A stretch of DNA of 64,000 nt from Nostoc punctiforme NIES-2108 (GCA_003326195.1 LXQE01000150.1:88929-152928); one strand, 5' to 3'. Numbered from the stretch's first letter, positions 54,071 to 62,530 are shown. Notes: generated from the sequence alone by a model not told the origin. Numbers and translations are program-made.

Positions 54071-54091
54071 GCCTTGTTCAAGGCTTTTTTT
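54071..54091 (+). terminator. Intrinsic terminator after the patatin gene
   Basis: GCCTTG, loop TT, CAAGGC, followed at once by seven T. This is the clearest intrinsic-terminator shape in the window and lies 70 bp past the patatin stop. The remaining part of the 54001-54454 gap is A/T-rich with no gene. Confidence 0.85.
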
Positions 54092-54454
54092 GGCTCGTTC
54101 CATCAGCTTAGATAATCAAGGAGCGATACCTACGGCGGTAAACTACGCACGTAAGCTCTAGCAAGAACTGCCTTCTTCGATAAATTCTATAAATTGTATT
54201 TAATTTACTAATTAAAATTTGCTTTTCTGATAAAGTTTAGTAAAGTCAAGCTTTACCTCTTCTTTGTACTACTACTATCACATCGTAATAATACCTAAAT
54301 TTTTTAATTAGTAATTAACGAGGAGAAGATATAAAAAAATTTTTAGCAACAAAATAGAATGTGTAATCCAATACATTTTTCTCAGCCCTGTTTTGTGTTG
54401 TTGCCGCAGTATTTCCCGAATGTTTTCCATGAGAACTGAGGCAGAGAAAATAAT

Positions 54455-55015
54455 ATGTTTTTAGACATTTTAGCTAGCCTGCAACGGTTATTTGTTGGTT
54501 ATATTCCAGCCGCTGTATTGGGTAGTTTTATCGGATATTTCATCGGGATAAATAGCATGATTTATCAGCTATTTCGGCTGATATTTCAGATACCACATAG
54601 TATCCCTCCTATAGCTTTGCTACCTATTGCCCTAATAGCGTTTCAAGAGAGTGATTCGGCTGCTATTGTAGTAGTTTTTCTGGGAACTCTCTGGACGATG
54701 ATTATTAATACCGCAATAGGGATGCAGCATTTCAAGAGACAGAATAATAACTTTCGAGTAGCTATTTTTCATATATTTCATGCCTTGAAAGTTAGCATTT
54801 GGGTAGCTTGGTTTATCGTTATTGCCACAGAAATGTTAACAGGGCCAAGAGGACTTGGCTTTACCCTCTGGGATGCGTATAAAGCTGGCAATACTGATTA
54901 TATAATCCAGGAAATCTTATACATCGGTATCATTGGTTTTTTGCTGGATCAGTTACTAGATTTTGCAGCCTATATTCTCTCGCAAATGGTTTCAGATGGC
55001 AAAAAATCTTCTTAA
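54455..55015 (+). CDS. Shortened NrtB-like ABC-transporter permease
   Basis: The 186-residue protein has about five membrane segments. It resembles nitrate/bicarbonate-type permeases: ILASLQRLFVGYIPAAVLGS, FQIPHSIPPIALLPIALIAF, FLGTLWTMIINTAIGMQ, EMLTGPRGLGFTLWDAY and YIGIIGFLLDQLLD. Compared with NrtB (about 270-280 residues) the N-terminal helix region is missing, and the cytoplasmic EAA loop, which couples to the ATPase, is reduced by roughly 15-20 residues (only FKRQNNNFRVAIFHIF remains). No ATPase or binding-protein gene is adjacent. The reading frame is intact. It may be a degenerate permease or one with a new role. Confidence 0.75.
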   Translation: MFLDILASLQRLFVGYIPAAVLGSFIGYFIGINSMIYQLFRLIFQIPHSIPPIALLPIALIAFQESDSAAIVVVFLGTLWTMIINTAIGMQHFKRQNNNFRVAIFHIFHALKVSIWVAWFIVIATEMLTGPRGLGFTLWDAYKAGNTDYIIQEILYIGIIGFLLDQLLDFAAYILSQMVSDGKKSS

Positions 55016-55018
55016 ACT

Positions 55019-56422
55019 TTATCTAGGCTTGCGAATTGTACCCTGCCAGCTAATAGTTTGCTTGGCAGAACGTATTCCTAAAGAACGAGTTGCTACGACT
55101 TCAATATCAACCTTGACACCAGGGCGTAAAGCTTCGTCAGGAATTTTGAGCTTGCCCAAAGCTAGAGTAAAACGGTTGTAGTCACGAGTCACAAGTTCTG
55201 TGGGAATATCCCCTTCAAATTCAGTTTTGTAGCCAGAAAAACCGTGCGAGCTATCTTGGGCGCGGAATTTGACGCGAAACTGAGTATTAATGGCATCAGA
55301 CTTGGCTGCCAAATCAACTATTTTTAAGTTGAGGTTTTGTCCGGCATCGGCAAACTCTGCCACGGCTAACCGAGTGACATCTTTTTTGGGAATGGCATGG
55401 TTAACGGTAAATGTTGTTAAGTTAGCCTCACTTTTGCTGTTACCTTCAACCCATAATTCCTCAGCAAAAGTAATTTCTACTTGTTTGTTATCAGTTAAAT
55501 TTAATGTTACGGCTTGATTGCCAAAGCTGGTAATAGGTTGTCTTTCTTGCCAAACTATTTGAAAAGCCTCTTCTAGACGCTGTTCAAACTCTCGATAATC
55601 ATCGGCGATCGCAGAACCAGGCGCAAGTAGAGAAGCTGCGCCTATGCGTTGATTCCACTTATTCTTCGAGAGTTTGAACTGTTTATTTATCAGTTCCGAC
55701 ATTGCTAGCTGCACAGTTGGAGTATCAAATGCCAAAGATTCCTTGCTATTGACAATACTCAAAGTTCCTAAGCGCCCTTGGCTACCATCGCTACCATCGC
55801 TGCCATCTTGCCCATCGCTACCATCGCTACATCGATAAACCTTTTCAGTACACTTATAATCAGGGCTACCAGGAGTTCCCTTGCAGGTTTTTACTTCCCA
55901 TCTCCGTCTGTGACAGTTACAACCCTCCGTACCGTTGCCACCTCTACCACCGCGCCCGCCTTCCCCACCAGTTGCCCGGATAGAAATATTCCGTAAGTCT
56001 GCCAAATTGCTGTAATAGACTGTGAGGGAACCACCATTTCCCCCATCTCCTCCTTTGCCACCATTACCGCCACTACCGCCGTCTGGTGCGTTTATGTCAT
56101 GACTAACGCGATTGCTTTGGGAAGCACAGTCAGGTTGATAACCATCTTCCCCGTCTTCCCCGTCTTCACCATCTTTACCCGACAAGTCAAGATTTACAGG
56201 TGAACCATTGACAAAAATATTTTGGTTTTCACCGCTGCTACCATCTCTACCCGATCGCCCATCGGTTCCTGCACGTCCATCTCTGCCATAATTTCTGGCT
56301 ACTTTATAGTATTCATCAGAGGCAACGGCTGGACATAAAACTGAACCAGAGGCAGGCAAAAAGCTAGTAAATAAGCAGAATGTCAGCAGTAGTGGCAGCT
56401 TACTCCTAAAACCATTGTGCAT
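55019..56422 (-). CDS. Secreted collagen-like, Gly-rich repeat protein
   Basis: The 467-residue protein has a signal peptide (KLPLLLTFCLFTSFLPASG, probable cleavage near residue 35). Collagen-like Gly-x-y runs follow at 46-64, 81-94, 115-131, 152-166 and 200-216 (for example GKDGEDGEDGEDG and GGKGGDGGNGG), with a Cys-rich stretch at 168-198 (CNC, KTC, KC, YRC). The C-terminal ~240 residues are non-repetitive, likely beta-rich, and have no recognised family. It is expected in the periplasm, outer membrane or sheath. The stop is 3 bp from the stop of the convergent permease gene. Confidence 0.8.
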   Translation of the reverse strand: MHNGFRSKLPLLLTFCLFTSFLPASGSVLCPAVASDEYYKVARNYGRDGRAGTDGRSGRDGSSGENQNIFVNGSPVNLDLSGKDGEDGEDGEDGYQPDCASQSNRVSHDINAPDGGSGGNGGKGGDGGNGGSLTVYYSNLADLRNISIRATGGEGGRGGRGGNGTEGCNCHRRRWEVKTCKGTPGSPDYKCTEKVYRCSDGSDGQDGSDGSDGSQGRLGTLSIVNSKESLAFDTPTVQLAMSELINKQFKLSKNKWNQRIGAASLLAPGSAIADDYREFEQRLEEAFQIVWQERQPITSFGNQAVTLNLTDNKQVEITFAEELWVEGNSKSEANLTTFTVNHAIPKKDVTRLAVAEFADAGQNLNLKIVDLAAKSDAINTQFRVKFRAQDSSHGFSGYKTEFEGDIPTELVTRDYNRFTLALGKLKIPDEALRPGVKVDIEVVATRSLGIRSAKQTISWQGTIRKPR

Positions 56423-56533
56423 CTAGTTACACCTATAACTTTAGTTGAATTATCTACTCCTGACGCTGACTTTCAACAATTTGCTCCCTCTTGTCCAGTA
56501 ATTTTACACTCACGATGTACCTTAAATTCTGAG

Positions 56534-57217
56534 TTACCAGAGGTACGGTAACAGCCTGTATCGAACTTTTTCGGTGTAAGCGTCGTAGTCCTTGAGTTCT
56601 TGCTTCAAAAATTGTTCTTCAAAGGCAATCCTCACAACTAGTAGACTAATGGGAACGATCGCTAGTAATGCCGCAGCGTAAGACTCCAGCCACAGAGACA
56701 TCCCAATCATCTCCAGAGTTGCCCCTGCATACATCGGATGCCGTACAATGCCATAGACTCCCGTATCAATGACCGTTTGTTGCCTATCTACCTGATGCTT
56801 CACCACAGGGATCGCGAATGTATTAGCTTTGAAGGAAGCAGAGATAATCCACCAACCTGCAATAAAAAAGATCAATCCCACAGCCGAAGCGATCGCTCCT
56901 GGCTTCACCAGCAGCTGAAATCGAAACACATCTAAAGGAATGAAGACAACCAAACCGAGGAAGGCAATCACCAACAAACTGGTAACGATCTTGTCGGGAA
57001 GTGGTTGTTCCTTTTGGATAGGAGGCTTGAATCGTTCAGCGAGCAAGTCCTGATTATCTCGGAAAACACCAATCATGGTTGCGATCGTCGCAATTTCGAC
57101 AATGCCGAGGAATAACCAAGCACGCCACCAGTCGAACGTTCCTGCTGGCAAGAATAGTAAATCACCAAAGATAGCAATGTTCCAAACAATTGCGATCAGT
57201 ACCTTTAAAATAAACAT
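56534..57217 (-). CDS. Isoprenylcysteine carboxyl methyltransferase-family membrane protein
   Basis: The 227-residue protein has about five membrane helices. The C-terminal half carries the ICMT/PEMT signature: TGVYGIVRHPMYAGATLEM (SAM-binding RHPxY) and EEQFLKQELKDYDAYTEKVRYRLLPYLW. Bacterial members are SAM-dependent methyltransferases of small membrane substrates, mostly uncharacterised. It is followed upstream on the same strand by the DUF1772-like gene, 68 bp apart. Confidence 0.88.
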   Translation of the reverse strand: MFILKVLIAIVWNIAIFGDLLFLPAGTFDWWRAWLFLGIVEIATIATMIGVFRDNQDLLAERFKPPIQKEQPLPDKIVTSLLVIAFLGLVVFIPLDVFRFQLLVKPGAIASAVGLIFFIAGWWIISASFKANTFAIPVVKHQVDRQQTVIDTGVYGIVRHPMYAGATLEMIGMSLWLESYAAALLAIVPISLLVVRIAFEEQFLKQELKDYDAYTEKVRYRLLPYLW

Positions 57218-57285
57218 CGCTCATTTACCTAATGACGAGGTTAATTTGCAAGTGCGATCTAAAATAATCACCAACTTGAAATTTA

Positions 57286-57813
57286 TTACAAGTGATTAGA
57301 ATGAGCAACCTTTCGTTTTGCTGTTTCAACCAGCACAGAAATTACAAGTGAACTGAAGCCAATTATTTTAACCAAGGCATTAACTGCATGTGCATACTCC
57401 CATTGGTTACGATATCGCGTCCAGTTTGACGGAACGGGATTAGTCAGCCACGTTGCAAATTCCGCGTTCATGGGGGCTACAAATATTACCCAACTGACAA
57501 GAGCCAGCACTAAAAGAATCGCTCCTCCTAACGTCCAATAAAATGTTGAGCCACGTTTACGGACGAGGAACGCCAACACAATTGCTGCTAGAACTGAGCC
57601 AATTTCAAATGCGGCACCAACTGAGCCAAAATACCGATAAACATTTTCAAAAACGGTTACTTTTACCCAGAGTTCTTGGTCAAATTGCATTCTTCGCGGT
57701 AGTTCTAGCAAATGAGCCATAGACAAGCTTAGACTAAAGGAAGCCAGCATGATTGTGATAAATCGCCACAATTGTATAAGTGTCATTTGGCTTTGCCTCA
57801 CAGCAGCTACCAT
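57286..57813 (-). CDS. DUF1772-like integral membrane protein
   Basis: The product has 175 residues (or 166 from the internal ATG at 57786, which has GAGG 10 bases upstream). Four membrane segments are visible. The pattern FITIMLASFSLSLSMAHLLELPRRM, then WVIFVAPMNAEFATW and PSNWTRYRNQWEYAHAVNAL, matches the DUF1772/anthrone-oxygenase-like family with its conserved N, W, R and H residues. The function is unknown. It probably forms an operon with the methyltransferase-like gene downstream. Confidence 0.75.
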   Translation of the reverse strand: MVAAVRQSQMTLIQLWRFITIMLASFSLSLSMAHLLELPRRMQFDQELWVKVTVFENVYRYFGSVGAAFEIGSVLAAIVLAFLVRKRGSTFYWTLGGAILLVLALVSWVIFVAPMNAEFATWLTNPVPSNWTRYRNQWEYAHAVNALVKIIGFSSLVISVLVETAKRKVAHSNHL

Positions 57814-58004
57814 ATTTCACCATATAATATGCAGATGCAATTCCATACACCTATCAAGTGGCATAACTGCCTCCTAATTTTCTCTTCTTGAAGGGCATTT
57901 TATTGCTTAATTGTCCCAAAGCGATCGCTCATAAGAGTAACTGGCAACTTGGGTTAAACTTGCCCATCTTAAAGCGAGGTAGTGAGCATTGAAGTGTGAC
58001 ACAC

Positions 58005-58892
58005 TTATGAAAAAGGATTAGCTTCTGTTATCACTTCTGGCAGTGGAATAAACTCTGTTTCATCTGGCACGCTAGCAAAGCGATAGTCGCGCCAATCAGC
58101 TTTAGCTTGCTCTATTCGCTCTGGTCGGCTAGAGACAAAATTCCACCATTTGTAGCGTGTACCTAACGGCTCACCGCCAATAACAATACATCGAGCAGCA
58201 TCTATAGCAGAAACCTCAACCCGATCGCCTGGCTCTAGAATAGCAAGACGATATTGCTCCACGGGTTCATCATTAATCCTTAATCCCTCTGTGACACTGT
58301 ATACTGCCCTTTGTGAATAATCTGTAGGGATAGTGAAGTGGGTGTTGGCAGACAACACTGCATCTAAATAGAGAATAGGTGAGAGAACTTTTACTGGTGA
58401 GGTATAGCCAAATGCTTGCCCAGCAATAAGTTTGATGATAACGCCATTCTCTTCCCAGGTAGGAAGGATTTCAGCCGGATAGTGAATGAACGTTGGCTCG
58501 GTTTCTTCGTGTTCAACAGGCAGGGCAACCCAGGTTTGAATGCCATGAATAGTAGTTTCTTGCTGACGGTCAAAGTCAGGTGAGCGTTCTGAATGGACAA
58601 TCCCCTTTCCTGCTGTCATCCAGTTGACTGCCCCTGGTTGGATTTCCTGCACAGTACCCAAACTATCGCGATGGATCAAAGCACCATCAAATAAATAAGT
58701 TACCGTTGCCAGATTAATATGAGGATGTGGTCGGACATCGATGCCTTGATTGGGGGGCATGACGGACGGGCCAAGATGATCGAAAAAGATAAACGGCCCA
58801 ACCGTTTGGCGATTAGGATATGGCAAACTACGGCGGGCAGAAAAACCACCCAGATTTTTAACTTCGGGTTCAATCAGTTGAAGAATTGCCAT
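58005..58892 (-). CDS. Pirin family protein
   Basis: The 295-residue double-cupin protein has all four metal ligands of pirin at the usual numbers: His56 and His58 in RPHPHIN, His100 and Glu102 in IVHSERS. Other family segments are GPFIFFDHLGP, VTYLFDGALIHRDSLG and AVNWMTAGKG, with a second cupin containing LEPGDRVEVSA and VIGGEPLGTRYKWWNFV. Bacterial pirins can act as quercetin dioxygenases or metabolic regulators. The metal site looks functional. It appears monocistronic. Confidence 0.93.
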   Translation of the reverse strand: MAILQLIEPEVKNLGGFSARRSLPYPNRQTVGPFIFFDHLGPSVMPPNQGIDVRPHPHINLATVTYLFDGALIHRDSLGTVQEIQPGAVNWMTAGKGIVHSERSPDFDRQQETTIHGIQTWVALPVEHEETEPTFIHYPAEILPTWEENGVIIKLIAGQAFGYTSPVKVLSPILYLDAVLSANTHFTIPTDYSQRAVYSVTEGLRINDEPVEQYRLAILEPGDRVEVSAIDAARCIVIGGEPLGTRYKWWNFVSSRPERIEQAKADWRDYRFASVPDETEFIPLPEVITEANPFS

Positions 58893-59090
58893 AAATCATC
58901 GCAGGTGATTAGTAAATGCTGTAATTATTATAAGTATATTTACTTGCAAATCAGCTAATCTCGATGAGTTATCTGTTTGTTTTGGAGAGTTGATGCCAAT
59001 GCGATCGCCTATTCTTTGATCGTTTTTTATTATTAGACATCAGACACAGCCCCGTCAGTATTGTTTCTCAACTAGAGAGTCTTTTAACAA

Positions 59091-59552
59091 GTGCGATCGC
59101 TCACATTTAACTTTCTTAAACTTCTGATTAGATTTCAGTTTCCTACTGTTGAGGAAATTAATTGTAACCAATTAGCTGAATTACTATCAGATTCTGCAAA
59201 GCTCCATCCATTAGTGCTAGATGCACGAAGTCAAGCTGAGTATACAGTTAGTCATATCGAAACAGCAGTACGCATAGATCCTCTCACAGAGGACTTAGCA
59301 GCAGTTGCAACAGTATCAAAAGATAGACCAATTGTTGTGTACTGTGCTGTTGGCTACCGGAGCGCAAAATTAGCCCAAAAACTGGATGAAGCCGGGATTA
59401 AGTGCATTTATAACTTGACTGGTGGAATTTTTCAGTGGGCAAACGAAGGCAGACCGATCTTTCAAAATGGTCATCCGACAAAGGTTGTACATCCTTACAA
59501 TGCAATCTGGGGAAAACTACTAAAAGCTACTTACCATGCTCAGGAGTGTTGA
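59091..59552 (+). CDS. Single-domain rhodanese-like protein
   Basis: The product has 153 residues from GTG 59091, which lies inside a HIP1 site; the exact start is uncertain. The rhodanese fold is clear: LVLDARSQAEYTVSHIETAV, the active-site Cys85 in VVYCAVGYRSAKLA, and IYNLTGGIFQWANEGRP. With Cys present it can carry a persulfide and move sulfur. It may be functionally linked to the TIGR04283-type glycosyltransferase that follows on the same strand, as such genes can cluster with metalloid or small-sugar metabolism, though a repeat array lies between. Confidence 0.88.
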   Translation: MRSLTFNFLKLLIRFQFPTVEEINCNQLAELLSDSAKLHPLVLDARSQAEYTVSHIETAVRIDPLTEDLAAVATVSKDRPIVVYCAVGYRSAKLAQKLDEAGIKCIYNLTGGIFQWANEGRPIFQNGHPTKVVHPYNAIWGKLLKATYHAQEC

Positions 59553-59577
59553 CTTTTGGACTAAGTACAGTTATGCG

Positions 59578-59596
59578 TAAAAACGTAGCGTTTTTA
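59578..59596. repeat. Hairpin TAAAAACG-TAG-CGTTTTTA after the rhodanese gene
   Basis: Two 8-base arms are separated by TAG. The A-run before and T-run within the arms resemble a bidirectional terminator, but the stem is A/T-rich and weak. It is immediately followed by the 41-bp array. Confidence 0.65.
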
Positions 59597-59760
59597 ATGC
59601 AAGCCGATGCATTAACAAGGCCGCCGCCGCATTAACAATGCAAGCCGATGCATTAACAAGGCGGCTAACGCATTAACAATGCAAGCCGATGCATTAACAA
59701 GGCGGCTAACGCATTAACAATGCAAGCCGATGCATTAACAAGGCGGCTAACGCATTAACA
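59597..59760. repeat. Four tandem units of 41 bp
   Basis: Units start at 59597, 59638, 59679 and 59720. Each consists of a 21-bp half (ATGCAAGCCGATGCATTAAC + A) and a 20-bp half (AGGCGGCTAACGCATTAACA). Units 2-4 are identical; unit 1 differs in its second half. The GCCGATGC / GCATCGGC core is shared, inverted, with the 21-bp array at 8248-8479. This fills most of the 320-bp rhodanese-glycosyltransferase gap. Confidence 0.95.
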
Positions 59761-59775
59761 ATGCAGGGTATTGCC

Positions 59776-59804
59776 TTTCATTAATTCGCTAGGAATTAAT
59801 GAAA
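59776..59804. repeat. Perfect inverted repeat upstream of the glycosyltransferase
   Basis: TTTCATTAATTC (59776-59787), loop GCTAG, GAATTAATGAAA (59793-59804). The 12-bp perfect arms lie 68 bp before the start codon, in range of a promoter, and could be an operator for a dimeric regulator or a transcript hairpin. Confidence 0.8.
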
Positions 59805-59872
59805 TGCTGCACTAAGAGCTTGTCAACATTAAGCAAGTAGAATAAAAGCAACGATAAAACTACTTATGCTGC

Positions 59873-60628
59873 ATGTCTCAAGTTTCGATTGTCATTCCTA
59901 CTTTAAACGAAGCAGTTAGCTTAGAGCGGACATTGCGCCAATTGACTTTACTTAATCCGCCTGCTTTTGAAGTAATAGTAGTAGATGGTGGTAGCGATGA
60001 TGAGACAGTGACAGTTGCAAAACAATGCTTTGGGTCATTCAATCAGTCGCTATGCGTACAAGTTCTCTCATCTGAACAGCGTGGGCGTTCTATTCAGATG
60101 AATTACGGAGCATCGGCTGCAACTGGAGATATTCTTTGCTTTCTTCATGCAGATACTTGGGTGCCAGATGACCTAATCACTGTAATAGAGCAAACCCTAT
60201 TAGAGCCAACCATTGCCTGTGGGGGGTTCATTTCTCTGATGAGTGGATCTCAAACGACTCGTTGGGGCATCTCTCTACATAATTATTTAAAAACCTACTA
60301 CGCACCACTGCTATTTAAGCCTCACCTGTTTTTTCGAGGATTGCGCCTGTTGTTTGGAGATCAGGTAATGTTTTGTCGTCGCACTGACTTTTGGGATTGC
60401 AATGGATTTGACGAGGCATTACCGATTATGGAAGATGGAGATTTATGCCTGAAGTTGGTTAAAAAAGGACGTATTTATCTGGTGAACCGCATTGTTCACT
60501 CTTCAGATCGCCGCGTCGCAAAATGGGGTAGCTGGAAAGCAAACGCAATCTACCTTTATATCGGTCTTTTGTGGGGAATTGGCGTTGATGCAAATTATCT
60601 CAAACAATTTTATCAAGATATTCGCTGA
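59873..60628 (+). CDS. TIGR04283-type GT2 glycosyltransferase
   Basis: The 251-residue protein has the GT2 (GT-A) fold: VSIVIPTLNEAVSLERTL, VIVVDGGSDDETV, then the subgroup motif RGRSIQMNYGASAATGDI with FLHADTWVPDD (the DxD-like metal site) and MEDGDLCLKL, SSDRRVAKWG. This matches the family annotated as arsenosugar-biosynthesis-associated glycosyltransferase. No ArsS radical-SAM or ArsM gene is visible nearby, so involvement in arsenosugars is only a family inference. The 3' end overlaps the convergent DUF547 gene by 16 bp. Confidence 0.87.
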   Translation: MSQVSIVIPTLNEAVSLERTLRQLTLLNPPAFEVIVVDGGSDDETVTVAKQCFGSFNQSLCVQVLSSEQRGRSIQMNYGASAATGDILCFLHADTWVPDDLITVIEQTLLEPTIACGGFISLMSGSQTTRWGISLHNYLKTYYAPLLFKPHLFFRGLRLLFGDQVMFCRRTDFWDCNGFDEALPIMEDGDLCLKLVKKGRIYLVNRIVHSSDRRVAKWGSWKANAIYLYIGLLWGIGVDANYLKQFYQDIR

Positions 60629-61314
60629 TTCAGGCTCCAGTCATAGTAGAGATAGGAAATTGGCGTTGAGGCATTTATTGGCAGGTCTGTTTCTAGGTAA
60701 GAGCGGATATATTCTGGAATGGAGGATTTGACCTTAAGAAAATCTTGACGATACCATTTAAAGATTTTGCTACAGTAGAGTGTTTTACTATTTGAGTCAT
60801 AACGAACTTTTTCAGGATTGTTAATGAAGCGACGGGTATCTTCATCTAACTGCTGAGTAACTTGTTGAGGAAAATAAGCTCCAGCACGCAGTAACGGGCA
60901 ACCAACGGAAGCGCAGACAATTGCAAAATGAATTCGTGGCTCCTGTAATTTATTCCGCAGAATCTGGTTCTCTATTTGGGCTAAACTGTAATGTTCGTCA
61001 AATATATAATAAGCACGACGTTGGAAGAACCACAAAAAAGCCAACCAGTTGGGAATGCCTAAGATTCGCGGACGAATTGACTCAAGCGGGTATCTCTCCA
61101 AAATTGTCGAAATGGTGAACGCATTGTAAAGGTTGATCCACAATGCCAATTGCTCAAAAGTGTTGCTATTAGATGTAAAAGCCAGATTTTTTTGACTCGA
61201 CAACCAATTTGCGATCGCTTGAGGTTGCTCAGTTTTCCAAGCAATATAGTTTACACGACCCTCTGGATCGACATACTGACGCAACAACCTGTCCCAAGGT
61301 TCAAAATCAATCAT
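60613..61314 (-). CDS. DUF547 domain protein
   Basis: The 233-residue protein has the DUF547 pattern: LRQYVDPEGRVNYIAWK, LALWINLYNAFTISTIL, HYSLAQIENQILRN, PRIHFAIVCASVGCPLLR and ARRFINNPEKV-like TRRFINNPEKVRYD. The Cys and His in IHFAIVCASVGCP resemble a thiol-protease-like active site, but the function of the family is unproven. No signal peptide is visible. It is convergent with, and overlaps, the glycosyltransferase gene by 16 bp. Confidence 0.88.
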   Translation of the reverse strand: MIDFEPWDRLLRQYVDPEGRVNYIAWKTEQPQAIANWLSSQKNLAFTSNSNTFEQLALWINLYNAFTISTILERYPLESIRPRILGIPNWLAFLWFFQRRAYYIFDEHYSLAQIENQILRNKLQEPRIHFAIVCASVGCPLLRAGAYFPQQVTQQLDEDTRRFINNPEKVRYDSNSKTLYCSKIFKWYRQDFLKVKSSIPEYIRSYLETDLPINASTPISYLYYDWSLNQRIS

Positions 61315-61480
61315 TATTGCTGTGTTTAGATGTTGGCCGTAGCTAAGGGAATTCTTTGCTTTCGCGATCGCAACGTAGAGTTGAATTTGTACAAGTATTT
61401 ATTTAACGAATTATAACAATACTATCTTTGGCAACTTGAAATCAGCGATACACTGAGGAAAATTCCTTGAGGAAGCGTTG

Positions 61481-61870
61481 ATGGCACGGTCAAACGGGGT
61501 TATAAGTGAAACGTCTGTAGAGGAATTGCCTACAGTTTCAGACAAAGATACGATAACAGTTGAAAATCCGCCTGAACCAGTGGAGGATGCCCAAGATATT
61601 GACGACATCTTGAACTCACTAAAAACCTTACTGAGTTCTTTAGAAAAGCTCCAAAAAGTCCGGCAGGAAGTGGGCGATATCAAACCGTTGATTGGGCGGA
61701 TGCTTGATGGAGAACTAGTTGCTGGTGAAGAACTTGAGCAACTAAAGGCAGGTGTGAGCAGTCTTTCTCGCCTTGTTCGTGCTTATAATGACCATCAAGT
61801 AGCGTTGGCTAAAGCGCAACCTGCTAGAGACTTGCTAGATCAAGTGCTGAAAGAGCGTAAAGCTAATTGA
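61481..61870 (+). CDS. Small acidic coiled-coil protein of unknown function
   Basis: The ATG at 61481 has GAGGAA about 8 bases upstream. The 129-residue product has an acidic, disordered-looking N-terminus (SETSVEELPTVSDKDT, ENPPEPVEDAQDIDD) and a helical part with heptad-like leucines (ILNSLKTLLSSLEKLQKVRQ, LEQLKAGVSSLSRLVRAY). No family was recognised. Codon use looks like its neighbours. It is probably a conserved cyanobacterial hypothetical protein. Confidence 0.6.
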   Translation: MARSNGVISETSVEELPTVSDKDTITVENPPEPVEDAQDIDDILNSLKTLLSSLEKLQKVRQEVGDIKPLIGRMLDGELVAGEELEQLKAGVSSLSRLVRAYNDHQVALAKAQPARDLLDQVLKERKAN

Positions 61871-62103
61871 GTTGGGATTGGGGATTAGGGATGAAATTCT
61901 TTGGATTTTGGTTGGAGTTCTAATTTCCAGTCAGATGTTAGGAGTTTGTAATCCTTAATTTAACAAGCGATCGCACTTTTTTGAGAGAATGCGATCGCCT
62001 CTACATTGCCTTGCTGTTAACTGATCGTCTAGACATCGCACCCCTGCTTGTTGTCAGATATCGCTGTTAACTGAAGGTATAAGTCAAACTTGCGGCTATA
62101 CCC

Positions 62104-62325
62104 ATGAATTCTTTACAAGACTACACCACTGTTATCCGTCCCGATAACAATGGTACATTTGTCGCATATATACCAGCGATTTCCGGTTGTCATGCTTGGG
62201 GACAAACGCCAGATGAAGCTCGTGCTGAACTTGTCTATGTTTTTGAAATGATTCAGGAGGAATACAAAGAACAAGGACGTTCTCTACCCGAAGACGTTGA
62301 ATTGGTAATTGCAAATGCCAGCTAA
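62104..62325 (+). CDS. hicB: HicB-family antitoxin
   Basis: The 73-residue protein matches the HicB N-terminal fold: YTTVIRPDNNGTFVAYIPAI, GCHAWGQTPDEARAELVYVF and EMIQEEYKEQGRSLPED. It lacks the C-terminal ribbon-helix-helix or HTH found in longer HicB proteins, so it may neutralise HicA without itself repressing the operon strongly. Its stop overlaps the start of hicA by 11 bp. Confidence 0.9.
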   Translation: MNSLQDYTTVIRPDNNGTFVAYIPAISGCHAWGQTPDEARAELVYVFEMIQEEYKEQGRSLPEDVELVIANAS

Positions 62326-62488
62326 AGCCAGTGAATTAGAACGAGTAGCACGGAAACTCGGTTTTGAAAAAGTGCGGCAGAAAGGCAGTCATGCTCCTTG
62401 GCAACATCCAGATGGACGAGCAACCACAATTCCCATTCATAGCAACGCTGAAATTGGTAGTTGGTTGTTTTATGAAATTCTCAAGTAG
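62315..62488 (+). CDS. hicA: HicA-family toxin, C-terminus cut by an in-frame TAG
   Basis: The ATG at 62315 lies inside hicB. The 57-residue product has the HicA features RVARKLGFEKVRQKGSHAPW (catalytic His26 in QKGSH) and ATTIPIHSNAEIGSWLFYEILK. After Lys57 a TAG (62486-62488) stops translation. The same frame continues past it with LGITEEDFNQLK and ends at TAA 62525-62527, which is exactly the usual HicA C-terminus. A CAG-to-TAG change is the simplest explanation. HicA is an mRNA interferase with a dsRBD-like fold; loss of the last helix probably weakens it, but the active His is kept. The short length kept it out of ordinary ORF lists. Confidence 0.85.
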   Translation: MPAKASELERVARKLGFEKVRQKGSHAPWQHPDGRATTIPIHSNAEIGSWLFYEILK

Positions 62489-62530
62489 TTGGGCATTACA
62501 GAAGAAGATTTTAACCAGCTAAAATAATTA

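Noticed and set aside
54030..54091. tRNA-like structure after the patatin gene
   Set aside because: The stem-loops do not fit a cloverleaf; they read as an inverted repeat followed by an intrinsic terminator.
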